From the NCBI GenBank assembly GCA_964406505.1, contig CAYORX010000010.1:1-55376 (forward strand): DNA of 55,376 bases, in the 5' to 3' direction. This document shows positions 42,248-50,092 of this stretch, in pieces. The position numbers and the translations under genes are program-made. The stretch's first letter is position 1. The number at the start of each line of letters is the position of its first letter. Source of the DNA: DTU015 sp964406505. GTDB lineage: Bacteria > Bacillota > Sulfobacillia > Fermentithermobacillales > Fermentithermobacillaceae. The notes beneath the pieces are model-generated. The model saw only the letters and a list, made by a program, of their open reading frames with translations. It ran no database searches and was not told the DNA's origin.

Positions 42248-43619
42248 CTTGTTTTTAGGGATGATGCTTACGCTAGTTTTTTGGGGAAACATATTCCAAA
42301 TTTTCTTTAGCCGCCTTGAAACAACACCCGAGGCACACATATACATCATAATCGTGTTGAGTTATTTGTGGGGTTACTCATTAAACCTTCTAAATAATTA
42401 CTCAAATGCCATTCGTAATATTGATATGATAACCATTGGCTGGACATTTCCGATTTTTGTGTTCGGCACCACCCTAAGCGTAATTTGGATAAAACCTGAT
42501 CTGCTTCCCCAGTGCACAATATCGACTACTCAAATATTAGCTTATATGATGATATGGGCGCTTTGCTCGATACAAGGAATTAATCGCAAACGTGGCGCGA
42601 ACATTCAAATTTCTCAGCGCAATGCACTTGGAGGCACTTTAATTTTGGCAGTGTTTGCTGCGTTTCGACAATCTATTCAACCACATTTGGCCGCTAGTAC
42701 ATTTGTCTTCGCATTCATTGCCTTATTAAATATATCTTGGCTGCATCAGCAAAAAACTATAATTAAAACGCATTCAAAGCACGATCGTTTTTGGACTGCC
42801 TCTAGCACGACGTTTTTAGCATTTGCGTTGGTTCTAGCGATCTTAATGTCATTAAAAAGTCAAAATGTTGTATCATTGGCAACTTGGATTATTAAAAACT
42901 TAAGCGAACTAATAGCGCTTTTAGTTATATATGCCTCCATTCCGATTGCGTGGATGGCGGAATGGTTCGTTAAACGCCTAAAACAACTAATCAAATGGGC
43001 TCCAATAGAAGCGCTTGAGTTTCAGCCGTTTTTAAATCGAACCATTGAAAGAATCGAGTCCGAAGAAAAGATCGTGGAAATTCCGAAACTAGTTACTGGC
43101 ATAATTATAGCCGCAACTATAACTATATGCCTTTGGCTTATATGGCGTTTTTTACTTAACAAAAACTTGGCAAAATCACATACTACACGCATGACCGAAA
43201 CTAGGGAGAGTCTTTTACAAAAGGGCACATTACGAAACTTAGCGCAAAAGTTTGTAAATAAATTTGCATCGTACATTAAACATAACATGTCTAAATTTTT
43301 ACAGACGAGGCAACTCACTGATCCCGAAAATATACATGAATTATACGTGTATTCGCTTAAAGCAATGAGTGAAAAAAGCATAGCTCGTAGAAAAAACGAG
43401 ACGCCATTTGAATATCTGAACGGCGTCTCACAAAATATTTCGTGTTTGAATATTCTTAAATCTTTTGATTATATAACAAAATTATTTTGCAGATGCTCAT
43501 ATTCTGAATCTGAGCCGCACCCATCTGAATGGAAAAGAGCGAGACAGGCATATAATAGTCTGATTCAACCGAAAAAGCCGTCACCCCGACTAGAAAAAAC
43601 ATCTGGCCGAATCAGTTAA
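42231..43619 (+). CDS. Multi-pass membrane protein with C-terminal DUF4129, no transglutaminase core
   Basis: A 462-residue protein. About seven to eight hydrophobic helices occupy residues 1-250 and another lies near 290-310; the C-terminal soluble part (about 370-445) resembles DUF4129 (IHELYVYSLKAMSEK, ETPFEYLNGV). In the related TgpA proteins a transglutaminase domain with Cys-His-Asp sits between helices and DUF4129; I see no such motif here and the protein is about 250 residues shorter. TTG start with GGGGTGA six bases upstream. Its stop codon is shared with the convergent veg gene (TTAA). Confidence 0.75.
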   Translation: MTVLTDLFLGMMLTLVFWGNIFQIFFSRLETTPEAHIYIIIVLSYLWGYSLNLLNNYSNAIRNIDMITIGWTFPIFVFGTTLSVIWIKPDLLPQCTISTTQILAYMMIWALCSIQGINRKRGANIQISQRNALGGTLILAVFAAFRQSIQPHLAASTFVFAFIALLNISWLHQQKTIIKTHSKHDRFWTASSTTFLAFALVLAILMSLKSQNVVSLATWIIKNLSELIALLVIYASIPIAWMAEWFVKRLKQLIKWAPIEALEFQPFLNRTIERIESEEKIVEIPKLVTGIIIAATITICLWLIWRFLLNKNLAKSHTTRMTETRESLLQKGTLRNLAQKFVNKFASYIKHNMSKFLQTRQLTDPENIHELYVYSLKAMSEKSIARRKNETPFEYLNGVSQNISCLNILKSFDYITKLFCRCSYSESEPHPSEWKRARQAYNSLIQPKKPSPRLEKTSGRIS

Positions 43620-43885
43620 CAATCAGCAGAGATCGAGTGCGTATCTTCAAGAAATTGTATTTCAACTGAATCGGTTAAAACGTCGGCATAACTCCACGTT
43701 ACTGCACGACGGGATTCATCGTCTAACCGTATTACAAAAATGCTGGGGTAAGTATTTTCCAAAATTCCTTCTTTTATAGAGATACGTCTCCTACCTTGGT
43801 TAGCTCTAACTTTTATTCTTTCCCCTAAATGGGAATCAAGTTTCATTTTAATAGAATCAATGGACACTTTCGCTTGGCCCAACAA
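43616..43885 (-). CDS. veg: Veg family protein
   Basis: An 89-residue SH3-like protein. IKMKLDSHLGERIKVRANQGRRR followed by ISIKEGILENTYPSIFVIRL is the family pattern. In Bacillus Veg stimulates biofilm formation through the SinR pathway; in Clostridia its role is not known. TTG start close behind GGAGGGG, with a second TTG next to it that may be used instead. Position near ispE and ksgA is conserved. The stop codon overlaps that of the convergent DUF4129 gene. Confidence 0.92.
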   Translation of the reverse strand: MLGQAKVSIDSIKMKLDSHLGERIKVRANQGRRRISIKEGILENTYPSIFVIRLDDESRRAVTWSYADVLTDSVEIQFLEDTHSISADC

Positions 43886-43938
43886 ACACCCCTCCTTTCA
43901 CTTCCGAAATCAGATCGGTCATATGTTATTATCGTAAT

Positions 43939-44409
43939 TTATTTAGAATGCTTATCTGCTACTTGCGAAGCACAGTATGAATCCGGCTTAATTTTAGCGG
44001 AAAAACCACTTCCTACAATTTGACCTACAAGTTCTTTGATCATAAATCTTGTTTCGCCATTTTTCCCTACATCAAGGTGAATTTCCACATTAAGATCATT
44101 ATGCCCACTTTGAGACAATTCACCTGCTAATTTGCTAGCCACATCTAAACTTAGGTAAGCTTCATAAAAAATTCGCTGTCTCATGCTGTGCATTTTCATC
44201 AGGTGAGAGCGTGTGTAATAATACCTCCCGCCCTTGCCTATGTGGTGTATTACAATTGCAGTTACAAAACAAACATTTTCCTTTGATTGGGAATCGCTGC
44301 CGACTATAAGTTTATATTGAGATTCGGGGTTTTCGGCAACGAAATCGAGGATATCCTGAAACATTGCTTGGAATGTCATTGACCCTTTAGAGGGACTTAT
44401 AAACTGCAA
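43939..44409 (-). CDS. RNase H-like YkuK family protein (DUF458)
   Basis: A 156-residue protein with the YkuK pattern: YKLIVGSDSQSKENVCFVTAIV near the N-terminus, GRYYYTRS, and IHLDVGKNGETRFMIKELVGQIVGSGF near the C-terminus. The fold is predicted to be RNase H-like, with acidic residues in GSDSQ and LDVG as candidate metal ligands; no activity is established. TTG start with AAGGAGG eight bases upstream. It sits where Bacillus has yabG. The 177-base gap before it holds no clear promoter. Confidence 0.82.
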   Translation of the reverse strand: MQFISPSKGSMTFQAMFQDILDFVAENPESQYKLIVGSDSQSKENVCFVTAIVIHHIGKGGRYYYTRSHLMKMHSMRQRIFYEAYLSLDVASKLAGELSQSGHNDLNVEIHLDVGKNGETRFMIKELVGQIVGSGFSAKIKPDSYCASQVADKHSK

Positions 44410-44586
44410 TGCTACATCCTCCTTGGAGATCTTTTACCACCTAATGTTAACATTTTTCTATCATTTACGCAATTGTAGTCTCAATTCCGACAATTCTTGA
44501 ACAATAATTCACAAACCGCAAGCAAAAACTATCACACCTAAGTTAAGGCATCTATTTTTGCGATCTAATTAAAACGGAAGCAATTA

Positions 44587-45450
44587 TCAAAGCCCAATTT
44601 TAGAAGTTTCAGAAGTTAATACTTTCGCAAGGGTAATGTATTCAATCATTGTCATTTCTTCGGGCCTTTTAGTAAGATCTATTTCATATTTGCATCCTAA
44701 CTGGAGTAACTTGTCTTTGCCTCCCACGAGTGGCACAAGTGAATTAGCTATTGTTTTTCGCCTTTGAGAAAAGACTTTTCGGGAAACACGATCAAGCATT
44801 TCCTCTTCCTGTAGATTAAGCGGAAACTCATCATAAACATCCATATTTATTAAACAAGAATCCACCTTTGGTGGGGGTAAAAAGGCTTTAGGAGGGATTT
44901 TCCTTTTCATCGTTACCTTCGAACGATATTGACACCATAATGACAGCCGACCAAACTGCCGCGAACCGGGCAATTCCGTCATCCGCTGACCATGCTCATT
45001 TTGAACCACAAATGAAAGGCGATTCCACAGCGATCTGTTTATAAATGCCGAATAAATGATTTCAGAGGTAATGTAATAAGGTAGGTTTCCACAAAGCACC
45101 AAGGGCATAGTAGGATATGCACTTTTTATTTTAGCCCCCGAAAGATCGTACTCACGGACGTCACCCCACACCCAAGAAAGATTGGGAATATCCCGGGTAA
45201 TTCTTAAAGCAGCGGACTCAAGAGTTCTATCGATTTCCAATGCGTATACCCATCGAGCTCTATTGCAAAGTTCTCGGGTAAGCGTCCCTACTCCCGCACC
45301 TACTTCCACAACGACGCACGGCTGATCTGGAACCATATGCTCTGCAATACTGCGTAAAAGTCCGGGATCTACCATGAAATGTTGGCCCAACCGCTTTTTT
45401 AATCTAATTCCATACTCGCTCATAATTTGGCCATACGAAATATCTGTCAT
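44587..45450 (-). CDS. ksgA: 16S rRNA adenine dimethyltransferase KsgA/RsmA
   Basis: Dimethylates two adjacent adenines in helix 45 of 16S rRNA. KRLGQHFMVDPGLLRSI, SAM motif VVEVGAGVGTLTRELC (about 46-61) and the catalytic NLPYYITSEII are present. The 287 residues are typical. Its ATG overlaps the yabE stop (ATGA), implying coupled translation; the frame is open further upstream inside yabE. Bacillus has rnmV between yabE and ksgA; it is missing here. Confidence 0.95.
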   Translation of the reverse strand: MTDISYGQIMSEYGIRLKKRLGQHFMVDPGLLRSIAEHMVPDQPCVVVEVGAGVGTLTRELCNRARWVYALEIDRTLESAALRITRDIPNLSWVWGDVREYDLSGAKIKSAYPTMPLVLCGNLPYYITSEIIYSAFINRSLWNRLSFVVQNEHGQRMTELPGSRQFGRLSLWCQYRSKVTMKRKIPPKAFLPPPKVDSCLINMDVYDEFPLNLQEEEMLDRVSRKVFSQRRKTIANSLVPLVGGKDKLLQLGCKYEIDLTKRPEEMTMIEYITLAKVLTSETSKIGL

Positions 45451-46454
45451 TGTTTTAGGATATACACTTTGGTATCCCTTAACCCCCAAGCCAGAGCTTC
45501 CGCATGGGTATCGAAGCAAACATCGATCTTGTTACCTTTGATCGCCGAACCTACGTCAGCCGCCAAGGCATACCCGTAGCCATCAATATATACGCGCGTC
45601 CCAAGGGGAATAACTTCAGGATCTACCGCGACTACTCCTTTGGCCGCCGGAACGCCCGTACACGTTTTACCAACTCCGGTAGCACCACAACATAAGGCAC
45701 AAGGACAGTATGCCGTAGATTTAACCGCCAAAGCTCTATCAAATCGAATATCTTGACCGCCGCGTGATACTTGTTGCAAAGACCCTACCAATATAACTTG
45801 AGGCGAAGCATCTTTTACTTTGCTTCTAGATTTTTCTTCCCTAAAAACCTCTATTCCGTCTTCATATTTGACTTGATAAGTTATTTGCATGAGCCCTTTA
45901 ACGCCTGGCTTATAGATTTTGGTAATACCGGCTTCTAAGGAGCTGTCTTCGCGCCTTTGTGTGTCATAGTCAATCAATTCTTCTTCTAAAATTTCTCCGT
46001 ATGTAATGTTGGCCACTTTGATAATACGATCTTCGGGTAAATTTTGATCTATGTCAGGATAGACAACATCGTTTGCGTCCCTTTTAATGTTAGCCGAACT
46101 CAAAATCGATCCTACGCAGCCTTCCGCTGTGAATACCGGAATGCTTTTACCTTTCCGATGTATAAACACAGGGCGTGCCCTAGAAATTTCTATTTCGAGT
46201 CCATCCACAATGGTTGTATCAAGCGCAGGTGTTACCAGATCCCCCGGGGCTAAATATATGTTAAGTTCTTCAAGTACCTTTTCTACAGTATCCAAACGTG
46301 TGGAAAATGAAATTTCCCTGTCCCAACAAGTTAAGTTAATTTTACATATATGTGAATTGAAAATTACGCCTACACCGATAACAACAACAGCCATAAAACC
46401 TACTACCAACCAAATAATAGACCGCTTGCATATGACTCCATTCCAATTACGCAA
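45447..46454 (-). CDS. yabE: YabE-like cell-wall protein with G5 and 3D domains
   Basis: A 335-residue membrane-anchored exported protein. One N-terminal helix (about 11-33), a DUF348 repeat region (FSTRLDTVEKVLEELNI), a G5 domain (about 155-225) and a C-terminal 3D domain with the three aspartates (in VDPEVIPLGT, ALAADVG and IDVCFD). The 3D domain is a resuscitation-promoting-factor-like lytic fold, so a role in peptidoglycan turnover is expected. TTG start with GGAGGTG five bases upstream. Shorter than Bacillus YabE (437). The 178-base gap before it holds an inverted repeat GACAAG-N7-CTTGTC (46534-46552). Confidence 0.9.
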   Translation of the reverse strand: MRNWNGVICKRSIIWLVVGFMAVVVIGVGVIFNSHICKINLTCWDREISFSTRLDTVEKVLEELNIYLAPGDLVTPALDTTIVDGLEIEISRARPVFIHRKGKSIPVFTAEGCVGSILSSANIKRDANDVVYPDIDQNLPEDRIIKVANITYGEILEEELIDYDTQRREDSSLEAGITKIYKPGVKGLMQITYQVKYEDGIEVFREEKSRSKVKDASPQVILVGSLQQVSRGGQDIRFDRALAVKSTAYCPCALCCGATGVGKTCTGVPAAKGVVAVDPEVIPLGTRVYIDGYGYALAADVGSAIKGNKIDVCFDTHAEALAWGLRDTKVYILKQ

Positions 46455-46632
46455 GCAGACACCTCCCGATATCTATGTTGTCAATACATTTCACAAACAC
46501 TTAAACATTATAGAAACTACGGCCGCCACCTTATGACAAGCTAATGCCTTGTCTATAATTATGTGAAAATCTGTGTGAAATATCCTTGTTTTTCATATTG
46601 TCGGATTTATACCTCAGTTGCACTGATAAACT

Positions 46633-47451
46633 TTACCATTTATGCCCTTCAATAGCAAACACGCGTAGAGCATTCATCAATGTAATGTTACTGATTTCCC
46701 AAGGCTTTTTGTCCAAAATTTCAGCAATGCAATTGACAACCTCGATAATATATGAAGGTTCATTTCGTTTGCCCCTCAAACTTTGAGGTGGTAAGTATGG
46801 ACAATCTGTTTCTACCAACAACCTATCGCTAGGAAGAAACTTAAGCATATCTCTCAAATAACCGTTCCTAGGATAAGTCAATGGTCCCCCAAAACCTAGA
46901 TAACCGCCAAGGTCAAGACATTTGCGAGCATGATCAATCCCGCCTGAAAAACAATGAAATATCAAGGGCGTTCCAATCATGTGTTTTCGTGCAACTGATA
47001 CCACGTCATCAGACGATTCGCGTTCATGTATAATCACGGGCAGCCCACAACGATTTGCAACATCTAAACCCATTTCAAAGCATTTAATTTGCGCTTCCTT
47101 TGGCGACAAATTACGGAAATAATCCAGACCTATTTCCCCTATAGCTTTCACTCTTTGTGATTGTGCTACAATATTTTCTATTTGATTCCACCTATCCTCA
47201 ATATCTTGACTTCTAGATGCATAGTGAGGATGAATACCCACCGCACAAACTCCATCAATCTTCTCGGCCAAGGCAAGACTTTTAAAAGATGACTTTTCAT
47301 CAATCCCAACTTCCATAAATGTGACACCCAAATTTTGAGCCCGTTTAATAACCTGGATTCTATCTTTGTCGAATGAACGATCTGTCACGTGAGCATGGGT
47401 GTCAAAAATCACTTGCTTATTCATTTCATGTTTATGATACTTTGCTGCCAT
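46633..47451 (-). CDS. tatD: TatD-family metal-dependent DNase
   Basis: A 272-residue TIM-barrel hydrolase. Metal ligands are visible: HAH in FDTHAHVTD, Glu in GEIGLDYF, His in VIIHERE and FHCFSGG, and Asp in ETDCPYLPP. TatD enzymes are 3'-5' DNases linked to repair. The ATG used here follows AAGGGTG and overlaps the previous gene by 20 bases; an internal ATG nine codons later avoids the overlap but lacks a ribosome site. Order metG-tatD-yabE is conserved. Confidence 0.93.
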   Translation of the reverse strand: MAAKYHKHEMNKQVIFDTHAHVTDRSFDKDRIQVIKRAQNLGVTFMEVGIDEKSSFKSLALAEKIDGVCAVGIHPHYASRSQDIEDRWNQIENIVAQSQRVKAIGEIGLDYFRNLSPKEAQIKCFEMGLDVANRCGLPVIIHERESSDDVVSVARKHMIGTPLIFHCFSGGIDHARKCLDLGGYLGFGGPLTYPRNGYLRDMLKFLPSDRLLVETDCPYLPPQSLRGKRNEPSYIIEVVNCIAEILDKKPWEISNITLMNALRVFAIEGHKW

Positions 47452-47761
47452 TTTTCACCCTTCGTTCCGGGATTAACACTCCTAGTGTATCGTCATCTTT
47501 CACGGCGAGAAGCATACCCTCTGATTTAACGCCCCTAATAACCGCAGGTTGTAAATTACACACCACAACTATTTGTTTGCCTATCAATTTATCAGGTTCG
47601 TAATATCCGGCCAAACCTGCCACCAATTGTCTGGGCTCAGTGCCCAAATTTACACGAAGTTTCAAAAGTTTGTCCGCACCTTCTACTTTTTCGCATTCAA
47701 CAATTTCGCCAACTCTTAAATCGATTTTGCCAAACTGGTCTATGTTAATTAGTTGCGACAA
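47432..47761 (-). CDS. Stand-alone MetG C-terminal tRNA-binding domain
   Basis: A 109-residue OB-fold protein equal to the C-terminal dimerisation and tRNA-binding domain of methionyl-tRNA synthetase: FGKIDLRVGEIVECEKVEGADKLLKL, GLAGYY, VVVCNLQPAVIRGVKSEGMLLA. It occupies the metG position upstream of tatD, but the catalytic domain is absent. It has its own TTG start behind AAAGGA and a promoter at 47851-47879, so it looks like a functional gene, not a random remnant. It may assist a metG encoded elsewhere or act like CsaA/Trbp111. Confidence 0.88.
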   Translation of the reverse strand: MSQLINIDQFGKIDLRVGEIVECEKVEGADKLLKLRVNLGTEPRQLVAGLAGYYEPDKLIGKQIVVVCNLQPAVIRGVKSEGMLLAVKDDDTLGVLIPERRVKNGSKVS

Positions 47762-47850
47762 GTCAAATCATCCTTTCCCAAAATTATCCTTTGTTACGGT
47801 TAACGACAGATTTTCATTAAGCTAAATTCGTGTTAATAAAAACTATGAAG

Positions 47851-47879
47851 GTTATACCCTTATATTGATACATAATCAA
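47851..47879 (-). promoter_or_regulatory. Promoter of the tRNA-binding domain gene and tatD
   Basis: On the minus strand TTGATT (47879-47874), 17 bases, TATAAC (47856-47851). Transcription would start near 47844, 83 bases before the TTG start. It lies in the 363-base divergent gap to abrB (47762-48124), which contains no gene I can support and also an imperfect inverted repeat (TTTTGAGC / GCTCCAAAA, 48003-48034). Confidence 0.55.
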
Positions 47880-48037
47880 GTTTCCCTCCAGGAAATAGCA
47901 AAATAGACATATACCGTTTATGCAATAATTAGATTAAAATAATGTTACCTTAGTCCCTCTATCACGTTCCTCCTCTTTGCATTTTAACCCTTAATATGAA
48001 AGTTTTGAGCATTTATCCAATTATTGCTCCAAAACAC

Positions 48038-48066
48038 TTGACGATTTCTGGCACGTCTGGTATCTA
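48038..48066 (+). promoter_or_regulatory. Promoter of abrB
   Basis: TTGACG (48038-48043), 17 bases, TATCTA (48061-48066). The start would fall near 48073, about 50 bases before abrB, and just before the Spo0A-type box. Confidence 0.6.
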
Positions 48067-48078
48067 TTATGTAACGGA

Positions 48079-48088
48079 TTTGTCGAAA
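48079..48088 (+). promoter_or_regulatory. Spo0A box in the abrB leader
   Basis: TTTGTCGAAA is an exact match to the 0A box consensus. It lies about 6-15 bases downstream of the predicted abrB start, the same arrangement by which Spo0A-P represses abrB in Bacillus. Binding is inferred. Confidence 0.65.
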
Positions 48089-48124
48089 TTTGGGGGAAAG
48101 AGCGGGAGAAAGAGGTGAGCCAAA

Positions 48125-48385
48125 ATGATGAAATCAACCGGGGTGGTGCGAAAAGTCGATGAGCTTGGAAGGGTAGTCATTCCCATCGAACTAAGACGGA
48201 CTCTCGATATTGGCGAAAAAGATTCTTTGGAAATTTATGTTGATGGCGAAAGTATCATTCTTAAGAAATATGAGCCGGCCTGTGTTTTTTGCGGCAACGC
48301 AGCCGGGGTAGAAATATACAAAGGGAAACGAGTTTGTCAGAACTGTTTAAAAGAAATTTCCTCCATGTTCGAAACGAAAAATTAG
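48125..48385 (+). CDS. abrB: Transition-state regulator AbrB
   Basis: An 86-residue DNA-binding regulator that represses post-exponential genes. The N-terminal swapped-hairpin domain is GVVRKVDELGRVVIPIELRRTL, nearly the same as that of spoVT in this window. The C-terminal part differs from Bacillus AbrB: it has two cysteine pairs, C53-C56 and C71-C74, suggesting a zinc knuckle, a form common in Clostridia. ATG start with GAGGTGA upstream. It is alone on the plus strand with its own promoter, 0A box and terminator. Confidence 0.93.
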   Translation: MMKSTGVVRKVDELGRVVIPIELRRTLDIGEKDSLEIYVDGESIILKKYEPACVFCGNAAGVEIYKGKRVCQNCLKEISSMFETKN

Positions 48386-48491
48386 TATTCGGCTCACAGA
48401 TAAAAATACGAGCCTATACGTACGGTGTTATACTGAACGGACTTAAAAGTATTAGCTGTTATAAAATCGACCATATAATTGCTTACGGGGG

Positions 48492-48519
48492 GGAGGCAAG
48501 ACTAGTCTGCCTCCTTTTT
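48492..48519 (+). terminator. Terminator of abrB, inside the 3' end of rsmI
   Basis: GGAGGCA (48492-48498) pairs with TGCCTCC (48508-48514), with extra GAC/GTC pairing inside, followed by TTTTTA. The stem contains the rsmI stop codon and its last codons on the other strand. Confidence 0.85.
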
Positions 48520-49227
48520 ATTTGGAAGATTCTCTAAATACACCACCACAGTCCATTCACCTTTAATTTTCATTCCTTCCAACTTTTTGTAAACATGTAG
48601 TAAATTGCCCGTAATTACACTTTCGTGCATCTTAGTCATCTCATGGCATAAACTCACTTGAATAGTGGGAAAAACTGCTTTAAGATCTGCGAGAGATTTA
48701 AGTATCCTATAAGGTGATTCAAAAAACACTAGCGGCACATGGGGTTTAATCCATTCAAGAAAGAACCTTTGGCGTTTCGCAGACCTACGAGGAGGAAAAC
48801 CTGCGAAAATGAATCGAGAAGAATTAAATCCAGAAAGAGATAACGCACCGGTTACAGCAGACGGTCCCGGGATGATGGCGACCGGAATTTGTTTGTCCCT
48901 TGCCTGCTGTACTAATACCGCGCCGGGATCTGAAATAAGTGGCATACCAGCATCTGACACTAATGCTACCGATTTGCCTTCTGCCAATTTTTTTAATATC
49001 ATTCCAGACCGTTGTACTTCAATGTGTTCGTGAAGCGATACAAGAGGCTTTTTTATTTCGTAATAGCTTAAAAGTTTCATAGTTCGCCTGGTATCTTCGC
49101 AAGCCACAAGATCCACGTCCTGTAACACTTCCAACAATCTAAAAGAAGCATCGGAAAGGTTTCCAATCGGAGTACCACACACATAAAGAGTGCCGGGGCT
49201 CAATATAGCGCCGGAATACCCATTCAT
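48502..49227 (-). CDS. rsmI: 16S rRNA 2'-O-methyltransferase RsmI, short form
   Basis: Methylates the ribose of C1402 in 16S rRNA. The tetrapyrrole-methylase fold shows GTLYVCGTPIGNLSDASFR, ACEDTRRT, LVSDAGMPLISDPG and PGPSAVTGALSLSGF. At 241 residues it ends right after the catalytic domain (TVVVYLENLPNKK), whereas the usual protein of about 280-290 residues has a further C-terminal helix-turn-helix-like domain. The stop lies in the abrB terminator stem. ATG start with GGAG about 10 bases upstream. Confidence 0.93.
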   Translation of the reverse strand: MNGYSGAILSPGTLYVCGTPIGNLSDASFRLLEVLQDVDLVACEDTRRTMKLLSYYEIKKPLVSLHEHIEVQRSGMILKKLAEGKSVALVSDAGMPLISDPGAVLVQQARDKQIPVAIIPGPSAVTGALSLSGFNSSRFIFAGFPPRRSAKRQRFFLEWIKPHVPLVFFESPYRILKSLADLKAVFPTIQVSLCHEMTKMHESVITGNLLHVYKKLEGMKIKGEWTVVVYLENLPNKKEAD

Positions 49228-49254
49228 TCAATCACAGCTCCGTTTTGTTTTCTA

Positions 49255-50061
49255 TCATTCAATCTCGTCAATTTCTTCTTCGGGAAACTCGCACACCGTG
49301 CCATCTTCCAATGACACTGTCAATGTTTTTTTTGTATTATCGTATTTGGTAACTTTACCGATACCAGCTTCAGTAATCACTTGTGCTCCTATCTTGATAG
49401 GCGTCTCCCGCGCCTTTACCGCATCAATGTTTTCCGCTTCAAATCTCAAGCAACACAAAAGACGGCCGCATCTTCCGGAAATTTTCGAGGGGTTAAGTGG
49501 CAAATTTTGCTTTTTCGCCATTCTGATTGACACAGGTCGGAATTCACCCAAGAAACTGGCGCAGCACAATTCCCTGCCACAAGGACCCAATCCCCCAAAA
49601 AGTTTTGCCTCGTCCCTCACACCAATTTGCCTAAGTTCAACTCTAGTCCTAAGCGCAGATGCCAAATCTTTTACTAATTCCCTAAAATCTACTCTTCCAT
49701 CCGCAGTAAAATAAAGAGTAACGCGGGACCCGTCAAACATATATTCGGCATCCACAAGCCTCATTTCCAAATCGTGGTTATCTATTTTCTTCGCTGCGAT
49801 ATCCATAGCTCTTACGGCCTTCTTTTTGTTTTCGGCAGCAGTTTTTAAATCCTCTTCGTCAGCTAGGCGAATCACCTTTCTCAAGGGTAAAACCAGCTCG
49901 TCTTCCGAAACTTCTTTAGGTTCCACAGCTACAACACCCATTTCGATTCCTTTGACCGTTTCCACAAGTACTTTGTCTCCTGTAGTAACAGATAAATCGC
50001 AAGGGTCGAAATAGTAAACCTTACCTTTGTCTTTAAACCTGATTCCTGCAACTATTGGCAT
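49255..50061 (-). CDS. ricT: PSP1-domain protein YaaT/RicT
   Basis: In Bacillus, RicT (YaaT) forms a complex with RicA and RicF that binds [4Fe-4S] clusters, speeds the Spo0A phosphorelay and modulates RNase Y. The PSP1 region is present with the two cysteine groups GPCGRELCCASFL and SGRCGRLLCCLRFE (about 155-215). The 268 residues fit. I start at the ATG with GGGGAG six bases upstream; a longer frame overlaps holB. yabA is absent, as usual for Clostridia. Confidence 0.92.
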   Translation of the reverse strand: MPIVAGIRFKDKGKVYYFDPCDLSVTTGDKVLVETVKGIEMGVVAVEPKEVSEDELVLPLRKVIRLADEEDLKTAAENKKKAVRAMDIAAKKIDNHDLEMRLVDAEYMFDGSRVTLYFTADGRVDFRELVKDLASALRTRVELRQIGVRDEAKLFGGLGPCGRELCCASFLGEFRPVSIRMAKKQNLPLNPSKISGRCGRLLCCLRFEAENIDAVKARETPIKIGAQVITEAGIGKVTKYDNTKKTLTVSLEDGTVCEFPEEEIDEIE

Positions 50062-50092
50062 AGCATTCTCCCCATTTGGAGGTTTCTTCAAT

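Noticed and set aside
11..44570. Shared 14-mer TTTTTGCGATCTAA downstream of lysS and downstream of ksgA
   Set aside because: AT-rich matches of this length are expected by chance in 55 kb, and the flanks do not align.
47810..47884. A 20-codon frame on the minus strand behind GGAGGG
   Set aside because: It overlaps a good promoter pair (TTGATT-N17-TATAAC) and would begin upstream of the predicted transcription start.
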